Of a DNA stretch of 64,000 nt, positions 10,432-21,200 are shown one piece after another. The first letter of the stretch is position 1, and the number at the start of each line of letters is the position of its first letter. Source of the DNA: Dipteris shenzhenensis (taxonomy: Eukaryota > Polypodiophyta > Polypodiopsida > Gleicheniales). Below the pieces are notes generated by a model that searched no databases, had not been told where the DNA came from, and saw nothing but the letters and a program-made list of their open reading frames with translations. The stretch lies in assembly GCA_047967505.1 (NCBI GenBank), contig CM106538.1; one strand, given 5' to 3'. Position numbers and translations under genes: made by a program.

Positions 10432-12060
10432 AAAGATGTGGAACTTTGCATGCTATATAGCTCAGTGTTTGTGCTATTCAAACCACAGTACCAACTATAT
10501 AGCACATAGTTTGAGTATACATAGTCATGGCACACCAGGTATGCTATATAAAAAATTGTTTGTGCTATACAACCCACATAATATCATTATGTAGTACACA
10601 GACAATGCTGTGGAACTTTTCATCCATATAGCTCAAACAATGAGCTATTCAAACCATAGAATCAGCTATATAGCACATAGTTTTAATAGTATACATAGTC
10701 TTGGCACATTAGGTTTGCTATATAGCACATTGTGTGTGCTATACACCCTATAGAATATGCTATGTAGCACATAGACAAAGATATGGAGCTTTGCATGCTA
10801 TATAGCTCACTGTTTATGCTATTCAAACCACAGTACCAACTATATAGCACATAGTTTGAGTATACATAGTCGTGGCACACCAAGTATTCTATATAGCAAA
10901 TTGTGTGTGATATAAAACCCATAGAATATGCTATGTAGCACACAGACAAAGCTGTGGAACTTTTCATGCCATATGGCCCAAACAATGAGCTATTCAAACC
11001 ATGCAATCAACTACATAGCACACAGTTTTAATAGTATACATAGTCATGGGACACGAGGTCTGCTATATAGCACATTGTGTGTGCTATACACCCCACAAAA
11101 TATGCTATGTAGCACATAGACAAAGATGTGGAACTTTGCATGCTATTATAACTCACTGTTTGTGCCATTGAAACCACAGTAGCAATTATATAGCACATAG
11201 TTTGAATATACATAGTCGTGGAACACTAGGTATTCTATAGAGATAGCAAATTGTGTGTGCTATACAGCCCACAGAATATGCTATGTAAAATAGCACATAG
11301 ACAAATTTGTGGAACTTTTCACGCCATAAAGCACAAACAATCAACTATTCAAACCACGAAATCAGCTATATAGTACACACTTTTAGTAGTATACATAGTC
11401 GTGGCACACCAGGTCTGCTATATAGCACATTGTATGTGCTATACACCCCACACAATATGCTATGTAGCACACTGTTTGAGTGTATACATAGATGAGGAAC
11501 TATGTATGCTATATAGCACATTGTTTGTGCTATTTAAACAATGAAATCAGCTATAAAGTAGACAATTTCATTACACATAGACATGGCACAATGGAGGCAC
11601 AATGTGTATGTTATATAGCACACTGTTTGTGCTATTCAAGCTGTTGAATATGCTATCGAGCACACTATTTCTGCTTTTTAGCCCACTGAATCTTCTACAT
11701 AGCACACTCTTTGAGTATACGTAGATGGGGCACACTACATAGCACATGGTTAATGCTATTCAACTCACCAAGTATACCATACAACATAATGTTTGGCATA
11801 TAGCACACCATGTATGCTATGTGACTCATGTTGTCTGAGTGTTTTGTCTATGCTATGAATAGTACATTGATTGTACAGTGCCCTAGTATGCTAAATAGCA
11901 CACTATGCATGCTATGTGGCAGATTGTGCATGCTATGAAGTTTTTATTTACAGCCCATTTTATCATCTATACATAGCAGACCTATATACATGCTATCCAT
12001 ATAATGCATTAATGCACCATTTCTTCCCAAGAAGCATATTAAAAAAATGCTATAGAGCAC
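10432..12060. repeat. TATAGCACA satellite with ~345-bp higher-order repeat
   Basis: Two alternating monomers of ~173 bp form a higher-order unit. Monomer A (GATGTGGAACTTTGCATGC) starts near 10434, 10780 and 11125. Monomer B (GCTGTGGAACTTTTCATG) starts near 10607, 10951 and 11305. A-to-A spacing is 345-346 bp and B-to-B spacing is 344-354 bp. After ~11470 the units decay but keep the words TGCTATATAGCACA and GTGCTATTCAA. Confidence 0.8.
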
Positions 12061-12108
12061 ATAGCCACAACTCATGTGGCAAACAATATGTATAGAAATT
12101 GATCTTAC

Positions 12109-12830
12109 CCAGGAATCATCAAGGAAATGTATTGGGTTCTTCTCATATTCATTTTTTGCAATTCGATGACAACAAATGTCATTATTTCGTGTCACTTTTG
12201 TTTGTTCTGTCTAAAATTTGACTTTGAGTTCCCTTACTTCAAAGCTCAACACATCATTACGGGATTTTCATTTGCAAAGATTGAAAGACAACTTTCTTCC
12301 ATATTGCTCATCATTTTCAAGAAAACCTATTAAGTGGTGAGTTTAAATTCCTAGGGTGTATTTTCAGCACTCTTGAAGCTCTTGGAATAGAAATTTCATC
12401 CTCATGTAATGATGCCACTACCATGGTTTGTATGCTTCGCTTCACAAATAGTTCTTTGTCTAATTTGGGATTCTGCAGTTCTTGTAAGGATCTCTTTAAT
12501 GCTGATAGAACTGTGAAATTATCAACGTGTTTGTCACCAAGACATTTCAGAATGCATTCATCATTCATCATCACTGATTGAATGATTTTTGACCTGTCTC
12601 TCCTACCAAAAGCAAGTGACAACTGCAAAATTCTATTGATATTTTGCCTGTAGTCTCTTTCTTCTTTGCTTCAACGTCCATTGAAAGGTCATTGGTTTGT
12701 GCTGCTAGTTTTCTTTTCCTTCACTCTCGTCTCCTGCTAGCTTCATATTTTTGTATAATCCGTGATTCTCGCAAGATATCTTCAACAACTTGTCTTTGAT
12801 TGTTTGCAATGAACAGTATATGTTAGAACA
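12109..12830 (-). pseudogene. Transposase-like relic, copy A, N-terminal part
   Basis: On the minus strand it reads KELFVKRSIQ, a putative helix-turn-helix segment with SRVLKIHPRN, then FWTEQTKVTRNNDICCHRIA and HFLDDSW. A GT donor (TGG|GTAAGA) stands at 12108. The relic at 59841-60185 has the same order (KELFLKR, SRLLGVHHRN, FWTSNTCVLTNEKDV, HFLSS), also followed by a donor. The rest of this copy should lie downstream on the minus strand and is found at 1640-2520, after ~10 kb of satellite and copia sequence. A DNA-binding role for the N-terminal part is inferred. Confidence 0.55.
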
Positions 12831-13675
12831 TTGCCAGGTTCCATAAGCCGTGTGAGTTACAGATGCGTAGGCAAGAATAGATGTAGAAGACTAGGAGAGA
12901 GGGGAAGATACCATAAAATCTTCCACATTACATATTAGAAACTATGCATACCTCATCAATGAGGCCATGGTTGCAAGGAATATTGACAGGTGGTTCCATA
13001 TTGTGCTTGGGCAGAGAAGAGGATGTGCAGACAAGAAGTGTAGAAGACTATGGCGACATTCAGAGAGACAACAAGAGAGATAAGATGTAAGATTGTAGCA
13101 TATTCAAATTGTGAGACAAACAAAAGCACCGCAGGAGAACTGAGAAAAGATTGGGTTGGTCCCATTGACACGGTTTGCAGTTACAGTAGATGCCCACGTT
13201 CTTGTTGCATGTAATAGAACTTCTTTTTTAACAAATCCTTTGCTTTTGTGCTTTCATAACTTGTGTCCAAGACACAACTATTTTGGACACCTTACCTTAC
13301 TTCGACCCCATGTCGAGCACTCAAAACACCCCTCATGAGTTGAGAGTATAGACTCCAAACCAACCCACAGCCACACCACCTATAATTATTCCTGTGGAGT
13401 TGAGACAGCCCCGCAAGCGGCAGAGCTGCTAGCTCGCTGCTAGCCTTCTCCCCGATCATCAGGAGTTCCTTCTCCCCTGCGGTCAAGAGTCCCTTCTCCC
13501 TTGTGGTCTGGAGTTCGTTCTCCTAAATGGTCAAGAGGCCCTTCTAGAACGCAGAGCCACCAGCATACTCCCATGCAGTCAAGAGCTCCTTCTCTAGAGA
13601 CGAGTGCCCATTGTAGTCGCTGGTTCACGACATGGCAATAGGCATAGTGGTAGGGAGAACTCTAGCACATGATGC
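12831..13675. other. No gene seen; 26-bp minisatellite
   Basis: At 13449-13600 a ~26-bp unit of the form GGTCAAGAGTCCCTTCTCCC repeats about five times with changes. The remainder has no supportable gene. Confidence 0.5.
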
Positions 13676-14074
13676 ATGGCACAGTGCTTTGCAGCAGGTA
13701 GCACTGGGGGTGGGGAGGATTTAGATGCAAACGTGCCAGAGGGTGATGGTACGATCTTCTATGATATCACTAAGACAGGCGGCACCTTGATGGATGTACG
13801 GGGGAAGTACATCATGGCCTTCATGTGCTCTATAGTTCATAACAACTACAAGTTTGCTTTATTCAATTTAAAGAGCAGAAAAAAAGTTAGGTTGATGATA
13901 CCATCAATGCTATACACTCCAGGTATCCCAATCCATCCACTGTGGAGTTCACTAACAAATGGGCAAAGTCAAAGATTACCATTATCCTTGCCAATAACAG
14001 ATCTTTGCTTAAGAGGCAAGCACTATTGGCATTCAATTTCCTTGTGCAATGTTTTATCAATGAATTCTGTGTGA
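13676..14074 (+). CDS. Open frame of unknown function, 132 codons
   Basis: Open from an ATG through GGGEDLDANVPEGDGT and TGGTLMDVRGKYIMAF to a TGA. No domain recognised and no paralogue in the window. The second half is less protein-like, so only the first ~80 codons may be a decayed exon. Confidence 0.2.
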   Translation: MAQCFAAGSTGGGEDLDANVPEGDGTIFYDITKTGGTLMDVRGKYIMAFMCSIVHNNYKFALFNLKSRKKVRLMIPSMLYTPGIPIHPLWSSLTNGQSQRLPLSLPITDLCLRGKHYWHSISLCNVLSMNSV

Positions 14075-15031
14075 TGTAAACGTTTTGGAGTTAAATGTTT
14101 TATTCGAAATTGTAGTCGTCAGCTATAGATGTGCGTGGAATTGTGCAAATTAAAATGTGGTTAGCTATAAGAATTGCATTGCACATTGTAAAAATGGGAT
14201 TCCTGCAATTACACAGCATTTTGCTCAAACACGCAACATTCTTTTTTTTTTCAATCTACAGAGCATCTAATACCATATCTATGGGCGTGTCTCTCTATAA
14301 TATAGACATGCTTATAGATCCCAATCTATAGACATGCTAATAGACATGCAAATAGATGGTTCCATCACTTTTTTTTTAATTCAGTAAATGCGTCTGTACA
14401 TGCATTTATGGATACATTATGTTGTTGTGCATGCTAACATGAATTTTTAGAGATAATTATAGCATGGACCCTAAAAGCAATAGCATGGCTCATACAAGTG
14501 ATCGAGATGCATGCAAAATATAGGTAAGTTGTAATTGGTCCAAGAAACCCTATCGAAGGAGGATAGGCTATAAAAGATGAAATAGAAAAACATATAACAA
14601 CAATCATGATTCAATGAGCCAAGATGATCTAGATCAGCGATTGTGTCATCACACATCTTGAGCTGGTTGGGAAGGTCGTTGTCGAGATGAATCCATCCGA
14701 CCAAAGCGAGCTATCATCCGAACAATAAATGGCTCTATTGACATCTATATATAATATATATGAATATATGATACTAGACCAAGGCAAGGTGAATCGAACC
14801 AAAGCAAGCCATCAGCCAGCTTTGATCATGATACTACCTACTAGAACATCACTCGAGGCGAGATGAATCCAATGGCCAAAGCGAGTCATCATCTGGCCTC
14901 TCTCGCTTGCCCTCTCTCTCTCTTTTCCTCTCTCAGCTGGGGTGAGGTGATTTTGGCTGGCTGAAGCAAGCCATCACCTGGCCCTGACTGATTAAAAAAA
15001 CAAGGCTAGAAGCTCACCAGAGTGGGACAGT
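14075..15031. repeat. No gene; short degenerate repeats near 14640-14990
   Basis: AT-rich, then three or four diverged copies of a ~36-bp unit containing GAATC..CCAAAGCGAGCCATCA..TGGCC. Nothing else I can support. Confidence 0.4.
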
Positions 15032-15037
15032 GGGAAA

Positions 15038-15256
15038 TTGCTAAAAACTATAAGAAATTATAGGATACAGTGGGAAATTATGGAAAGAGTGATTAAAAAG
15101 GACAGGATCTCTGACTTTTATAGACCTCGACTAAACACACCGGCCGGTATGATGCTACACCAATCTGCATTTGCCAAATATTGGAAATCTTTAGTTCAAG
15201 AAATTAATAATAAAGTGATGTGGATGGAAAGAAAGATGAAAATAAGGTTACCTTAA
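15038..15256 (+). CDS. Short open frame, possible decayed coding fragment
   Basis: Seventy-odd codons with plausible composition (KKDRISDFYRPRLNTPAG, then LHQSAFAKYWKSLVQEI). No ATG at the first residue, no domain recognised. May be a fragment of a transposon protein. Confidence 0.2.
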   Translation: MLKTIRNYRIQWEIMERVIKKDRISDFYRPRLNTPAGMMLHQSAFAKYWKSLVQEINNKVMWMERKMKIRLP

Positions 15257-15328
15257 TTTTATGGGGCTACCTTTTACATTGTTTTTCAAATGCAACGTAA
15301 TTATGGAGGAGTTTACTCTCCTTTTAAC

Positions 15329-15329
<1 letters not shown>

Positions 15330-15362
<33 letters not shown>
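15330..15362. repeat. (CT)n microsatellite
   Basis: An uninterrupted run of CT dinucleotides, about 15 units. Confidence 0.9.
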
Positions 15363-15366
<4 letters not shown>

Positions 15367-15512
15367 ATTTAATTTTCACAAGGTAAGACCCATTTTTGGC
15401 TATGCATATGTAAGGAAGAAAGCTACAAACTCTAAGTAGTGTAGACAAACAAGAACTATGGGAGAATGAAGGAAAGACTTCACACTAATTATTGCTAAAT
15501 ATTGTACAAAAC

Positions 15513-15518
15513 TTTATT
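15513..15518 (-). promoter_or_regulatory. Possible poly(A) signal of the PAR1-like gene
   Basis: TTTATT on the plus strand gives AATAAA on the minus strand, about 315 bp after the PAR1-like stop codon. The distance is plausible for a plant 3' UTR; no transcript evidence. Confidence 0.3.
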
Positions 15519-15831
15519 AATAATTTGAGCATACCTAGACTCCTAAGCATCCACTCTAAGATAAGCGTTTGAAATTCATTACCCTCCCAGCTCGTACGCT
15601 GCACCATGTATTAGTGTGAACGTCTAGACACCCTTGAGAAGATTTAACCAATATTCAATTGGGCTCGATTGATCATGATAAAAATGCGCTTAGTGAACCG
15701 GTGTACATGATTTCGGATGGGAAAGTGTCTGTTATTTATGGAGAACGTATTGAGCCAAAAGACGAATGGCCAATACATAGGGCGAAACTGAGTTCTCAAA
15801 GAATAATGGTTAGTATTAGGGGCTGAAAGCT

Positions 15832-16964
15832 TCAGGGAGAAGCTGTGGGTGCTGATGCCCAGTAGTCGATGGTGTTTGCAGATGTTGAAGCGATTATCAC
15901 TTCACCCATAGCTCTGCGCTTCTCAATTGCAGCTTGAGAATCACACATTTCTGGTAAGTTGGCGCCTGCATGCAACACATTCCGTCCTCGCCGCTTAGAT
16001 TGTGTGTCCATCTACCAGGTAGGCTCTTTGCAAACTGATATCGCAATTATCTACCATCTACAAATTAATGACGGTACTCTCCATTCACGTCTTTAGACTA
16101 AAAAATAAACACACTTTGCCAGAATCAATTATTCATCCTCATCCTCTACGTGGTAATGGGGAATGCGGGACGCCGTATCCCGCGCAGCTCTGTGTTGCTA
16201 CTGATATTCAAACGAAGACTGTTTCTTTTACCTTCTCCTATTGCCAGTTGGGTGTACAGCTCGAAAATGTTAGGACAATTGTTTCTGCATGAGCTAGAGC
16301 AGAGCGTTTGCGTGATCTCCCTTTCTATCAGTGCATCAGTGGAAATGCCGACAGACATTCTTTCCAATCCGCAAGCACTTACGCAAGCATCTGTCTCGAT
16401 CCAATTTGCAAATTTTGTATCCGTCATCACCATGGATGTCTGCAGAGACTCAGATTGATTAGTTTGGCCGTGCTGTCCGTAATCACTGCAACGGAACTGC
16501 TTGAGTTGAACTCTAATTAGTATATAGGAAAGATTACTAAGTCATTATTCAGCTATCACATCTATCCTATGTCAATCGAAGGTTTACTAATCCTATGCTG
16601 GCAGAAGACTTATTGGTGAGCAAATTCGATCAACAGCTATAAAAGAGTGGAATCTTTTACGCGTTCACGGGCGTTCACGTTACCTGGCAGTCATAATCCA
16701 CGCTCCCGTCTGTCATCGGGATTTTCTCAAGTACGCAACGTGCACCAGACGAGGCCACGGCAAAGGCACATAGCTTTGGCTGCAAGTCCTCACACTCCAT
16801 AAATGCTGTTCCAATCGATCACAACAATGGTTATATGTACGGATGGTTCTTGGATACGAAAACAGCATAAAGCTAGGAGTAGGAGGAAAATGCTTACCCA
16901 GTACTACGGAAAGGGTCGCGCAAAGCATAGCCAGGACCACCAAAAGGTTTCTATAGCAGGCCAT
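15832..16964 (-). CDS. PAR1: PAR1-like secreted cysteine-rich protein, four exons, intact
   Basis: Photoassimilate-responsive protein 1 family, small secreted plant proteins of unclear biochemical role. Exons on the minus strand: 16964-16898, 16805-16684, 16439-16232 and 15965-15832. Each intron is GT-AG and all phases join, giving a 176-residue protein, the usual length for the family. Residues 1-22 form a signal peptide ([20 protein letters not shown]). Family marks follow in order: [74 protein letters not shown] and LPEMCDSQ, with the conserved cysteines kept. ATG 16964 is chosen because the codons upstream in frame lack an ATG. There is no stop, frameshift or deletion. It is the only host-type gene in the window that I judge intact. 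A 45-bp tandem duplication lies directly upstream. Confidence 0.93.
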
Positions 16965-16981
16965 GCTTGCGGGCAAGCTTG

Positions 16982-17062
16982 AACTGCAAGAGCATATTTG
17001 GCAATGTTAGAATGAATGGGCTTTCAAACTGCAAGAGCATATTTGGCAATGTTAGAATGAAT
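16982..17062. repeat. 45-bp tandem duplication just upstream of PAR1
   Basis: AACTGCAAGAGCATATTTGG and the following 16 bases occur at 16982 and again at 17027. The pair begins 18 bp upstream of the PAR1 start codon, in its 5' UTR or promoter. Confidence 0.9.
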
Positions 17063-17102
17063 ACGCTGAAAGCCCTGCGCTTAAGACCCACGTACAATTG
17101 GC

Positions 17103-17106
<4 letters not shown>

Positions 17107-17145
<39 letters not shown>

Positions 17146-17161
17146 CCAAACACACACACAC
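17107..17161. repeat. (CT)n(CA)n microsatellite in the PAR1 upstream region
   Basis: A CT run passes into a CA run about 145-200 bp upstream of the PAR1 ATG. Read on the gene strand it is GT then AG. Confidence 0.9.
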
Positions 17162-17199
17162 TTGCAGTATGCAAATATCGGTATGCAATACCCAAACAA

Positions 17200-17859
17200 G
17201 ACGATCTGAGCAGCTTTCGGTGGACGAAGAGTAAACTTCACGCTGCCTGAGGAAAACGAGAGACCGAATGGTGAGATGAAGCCTAGCCGCGTGCACTGAA
17301 CGTGCAAGGGTGCTAGCTGCGCAAGGGCAAGGCAGTGCAAGGGCGTGTGCGATTTATGAGAAAGCGAGGACTTACGATGGGGCGTGACTCGGGAGGGTTG
17401 TGCTGGGCTGGAGGTGAGTAGTCCGTAGTAGCCACTTCGTGCCCAGGCTTGACTGGCATCACGCGTGTGGGATCCATGCATGCATGCATCTATCACCCTA
17501 TTGAATAGTCAACAGATCATTGAAGGTCAAGGCATCATTTTGCCATTTCAATCACGTCACTATATTTTGGAGCGTCTTGCCATGTTAACCTGGATTGTCT
17601 AATGACAAGTCCCACACCACTTTCCTAATTAACACACATTTCATTAAGTTTGGACTCCAATGTCTATATTTGGACTAATCCTAAAAATCATTCCAAAATG
17701 GAAAGTTTATTTTATGAAAATATCATTTGAGAATCAAAACTTTACTTTCTCTGGTAAAGTCATTTTCCACATAAATATATCTCTATAATGTTGCACTAAT
17801 AATGCAAAAACTACTATTGAATCCTAGTTTTATATTTTTTATTTTTTAAGAATCCTATT
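17200..17859. other. PAR1 upstream region and AT-rich spacer, no gene seen
   Basis: 17200-17500 has mixed composition and probably holds the PAR1 promoter. An open frame crosses it on the minus strand but runs through microsatellite and has no recognised content. 17500-17860 is AT-rich without a gene. Confidence 0.4.
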
Positions 17860-18269
17860 TATATTTTTGAAAATTCTATGGAATCCATCATGTCGACCAT
17901 ACCCTCGTCGTCATCTGGAAGACTATAGTCTTGTTAAAAGTGAGAAGGTATATGTGTACCCTCGTCACCCTCCTCATCCTGTTTTAAGATTTCGTGTAAA
18001 TATAAGATCTTCTATTTCTTGGTATACAATAAGATTATACAATAAGATTGCGAACTTAAATAGCTTTGACTTACCGATGATCCATCAACATGTGCAACAC
18101 CAACGGGGGGTACTGGTTCCGGCTCCTCCCCATACATCGGCAAGTGGCGCATGATAATATGACGTTGATGTCGTACTTCTCGCTTGCAATGAGTGCAATG
18201 ATAGTATAACCTCTCCGTAAGCCACTTCATGCTCCCGGGTGTTGGCGCATCATCGGACGACCCTTCCAT
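17860..18269 (-). pseudogene. CACTA protein N-terminal fragment (TNP2-type, tentative)
   Basis: Exon 1 runs from ATG 18269 to 18075 and encodes MEGSSDDAPTPG followed by a probable zinc site, YHCTHCKREVRHQRHIIMRH. A GTAAGT donor follows. The acceptor CAG ends at 17979, and exon 2 continues in the same phase with DEEGDEGTHIPSHF, an in-frame TAA (17934-17936), then DDDEGMVDMMDSIEF. Acidic DDxEGM-type stretches and a CxxC N-terminus occur in CACTA transposase N-termini, so the assignment rests on context and composition. The DDE core is absent from the window. It faces away from the TNP1-like gene, with subterminal-type repeats between the two. Confidence 0.45.
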
Positions 18270-18377
18270 CTCTACACTTATAAAATCACAACATAAGCAT
18301 GAAGAGGAGATATTGACAATTATAAAATAGCATGTTTGAGCTTCTCTTGAGGCCATATTAAAAAAGTGACAGTAAGT

Positions 18378-18449
18378 GTCGCTATATAGCGATGTTTTTA
18401 ATTAAAAATGTCGCTATATAGCGACGAATAAGCGTTGCTATTTAGTGAC
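18378..18449. repeat. Left cluster of CACTA subterminal palindromes
   Basis: GTCGCTATATAGCGAT at 18378, GTCGCTATATAGCGAC at 18410 and a variant GTTGCTATTTAGTGAC at 18434. Same motif as the right end of the element. Likely binding sites for the TNP1-type protein and perhaps part of a shared promoter for the two divergent genes. Confidence 0.75.
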
Positions 18450-19190
18450 GCTATGGGTTAGAACCTGAAACTCTAATCACGTGGTGTTTTCTTCAAACTA
18501 TTCCCTAATCTCTCAAGTAAGCAACCCAAAATCTCCTCCCACCTATTTTCGACGACCTCCCACCTATTCCAGGCAACCTCCCACTCTATTTTCCACTCCT
18601 CACCCTTCTCCTACCTCTTGTACTCCCTCTCTATCCTTTTCCCTCTTTGGTTTCTTGAAAGAAAGTTCTTCAAGAGGTGAGTTTGTTTCAACAATGTAGG
18701 TTGTTTGTTTGTTAGCTTTAGTTTTGTGAGTGTTTCGTCTTGTATTGCTAAACCTGTAAACTAGTTTTCATGCTTGTTTTGAAAGGATTGAAACAAAAAA
18801 CGAGATTTCAAGAAAGAAAGAAAACTCACCTCTTTTTTCTGTATTTCTCTTCCTTCTCTTTCTCCTTGTCTCCTCAATCTCCTCCTTTCCTTGTCTCCTC
18901 AATCTCCTCCCTTCAAGAAGTTGCTTTTGTAATCTCCTCCTTCCACTAACATCTTATTTGAAAAAATGGGTTGTTTTCTCTCTTTTGTAGGGCCAGTCCA
19001 CTACACCGAGTGGGACATACTTTTTCAGGTAAGTGCTTCCTCTTTTTTCTATTTATTATTTTTGTTATTTGCATTGGCCTGCAGCTAGCGCTAGCTGCAG
19101 TGATGGGTGTAGGAACCCTCTCTTCCCCTCCCACTCTTTCCTTCTTCCCCCTTCTCTTATTCTCCTTTTTCCCCCTTCTCTTTTTTCCGC
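18450..19190 (+). other. Putative 5' region of the TNP1-like gene, with a possible micro-exon
   Basis: CT-rich and AT-rich sequence typical of leader and intron. A 38-nt stretch (18991-19028) lies between a good acceptor (CTCTCTTTTGTAG) and a good donor (CAG|GTAAGT). Another donor-like AGAG|GTGAGT lies at 18675. No clear coding frame links them to the exon at 21201. Confidence 0.3.
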
Positions 19191-21010
19191 ATAAGCTCCT
19201 TCTTTTTTTCCGCATGAGCATAAGCATGAGCTCCTTCTCTTTTTCTGCATAAGCTCCTTCTTTTTTTCCGCATAAGCTCCTTCTTTTTTTCCGCATGAGC
19301 TTATGCTTATGCTTATGCTTATGCATAAGCATAAGCATACGCTCATGCTTATGCTCATGCTTATGCTCATGCATGAGCATGAGCTTATGCTTAAGTTTCC
19401 GCATAAGCTTATGCTTATGCATGAGCTTATGCGGAAATAGAGAATGAGAGAAGCTTATGCTTCTCTCATTCTCTATTTCCGCATAAGCTCCTTCTCTTTT
19501 TCTGCATAAGCTCCTTCTCTTTTTCCGCATGAGCATGAGCTTATGCTTACGCATAAGCTTATGCTTATGCTTATGCATGAGCTTATGCGAAAATAGAGAA
19601 TGAGAGAAGCATAAGCTCCTTCTCTTTTTCTGCATAAGCTCCTTCTCTTTTTCCGCATGAGCATAAGCATGAGCTTATGCTCATGCATGAGCATGAGCTT
19701 ATGCTTGAGTTTCCGCATAAGCTTATGCTTATGCATGAGCTTATGCGGAAATAGAGAATGAGAGAAGCTTATGCTTCTCTCATTCTCTATTTCTACATAA
19801 GCTCCTTCTCTTTTTCCGCATAAGCTCCTTCTCTTTTTCTGCATGAGCATAAGCATGAGCTTATGCTTATGCTTATGCATCATGCTTATGCTCATGCTTA
19901 TGCGTGAGCTTATGCGGAAATAAAGAATGAGAGAAGCTTATGCTTCTCTCATTCTCTATTTCCGCATAAGCTCCTTCTCTTTTTCCGCATGAGCATAAGC
20001 TCATGCTTATGCTCATGCATGAGCATGAGCTTATGCATAAGTTTCCCCCTTCTCTCTTTCCCCCTTCTCTATTTCCCCCTTCTCTCATTCGCATAAGCTC
20101 ATGCTCATGCGGAAATAGAGAATGAGAGAAGCATATGCTCATGCTTATGCTTCTCTCATTCTCTATTTCCGCATAAGCTCCTTCTCTTTTTCCGCATGAG
20201 CATAAGCTTATGCTTATGCTCGTGCATGAGCATGAGCTTATGCTTAAGTTTCCGCATAAGCTCATGCTTATGCATGAGCTTATGCGGAAATAGAGAATGA
20301 GAGAAGCTTATGCGCAAACTCATTCTCTATTTCCGCATAAGCTCCTTCTCTTTTTCCGCATGAGCTTATGCTTAAGTTTCCGCATAAGCTCATGCTTATG
20401 CATGAGCTTATGCGAAAATAGAGAATGAGAGAAGCTTATGTGGAAACTCATTCTCTATTTCCACATAAGCTCCTTCTCTTTTTTCGCATGAGCTTATGCT
20501 TATGCTTATGCTTAAGCATAAGCATAAGCTTATGCTTATGCTCATGCATGAGCATGAGCTTATGCTTAAGTTTCCACATAAGCTCATGCTTATGCATGAG
20601 CTTATGCGGAAATAGAGAATGAGAGAAGCTTATGCGGAAACTCATTCTCTATTTCTGCATAAGCTCCTTCTCTTTTTCCGCATGAGCATATGCATAAGCA
20701 TGAGCTTATGCTTAAGTTTTCGCATAAGCTCATTCTCTATTTCCCACTCTATTTCCCCCTTGTCTCATTTCCCCCTTCTCTCCTTCTCTATTTTCGCATA
20801 AGCTCATGCTTATGCTTATGCGGAAATAGAGAAGGAGAGAAGCATAATAGAGAATGAGAGAAGCATAAGCATAAGCTTATGCTTCTCTCCTTCTCTATCT
20901 CTGCATAAGCTCATTCTCTATTTCCGCATAAGCTTATGCTTATGCTCATTCTCTATTTCCGCATAAGCTCATTCTCTATTTCCGCATAAGCTTATGCTTA
21001 TGCTTCTCTC
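19190..21010. repeat. Hairpin-rich AAGCTTATGC/CTTCTCTTTTTCCGC low-complexity region
   Basis: About 1.8 kb built from GCTTATGCTTATGC, GCTCATGCATGAGC, CTCCTTCTCTTTTTCCGCAT and AATAGAGAATGAGAGAAGC. At least five places bring the last unit against its reverse complement. The cleanest is 19423-19490, with 32-bp perfect arms and a 4-nt TTAT loop. Others lie near 19741, 19905, 20100 and 20277. Long open frames on both strands here are artefacts of the repeat. It sits between the CACTA genes, where an intron of the TNP1-like gene would be. Confidence 0.9.
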
Positions 21011-21200
21011 ATTCCCCCTCATCTCTTTCCCCTTCTCTATTTCCCCCTTCTCTCATTCTCTATTTCCTCATTCTCATTCTTTTCTTTCCTTTCCATCTTC
21101 TTTTCCTCTTTCCTTTCCCTCTTCTTTCTTCTTGCCTATGCCTATGCCTATGAGAATGCTTATGTTTGTTTTTTTGTTTTCTGTTTTCGTGTTTGTGTCT

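Noticed and set aside
16951-17496. 181-codon minus-strand frame upstream of and overlapping PAR1
   Set aside because: It runs through (CT)n(CA)n microsatellite and the 45-bp duplication, has no domain, and overlaps the PAR1 first exon in another context.
18998-19008. CACTACACCG as the left terminus of the CACTA element
   Set aside because: It differs from the right terminus after CACTAC, no matching 3-bp duplication is present, and element-type repeats lie further left.
18946-20645. Long open frames rich in MLMRKKRRSLC and HKLMHKH on the minus strand
   Set aside because: They are translations of the AAGCTTATGC/CTTCTCTTTTT repeat and are open on both strands because of the repeat.
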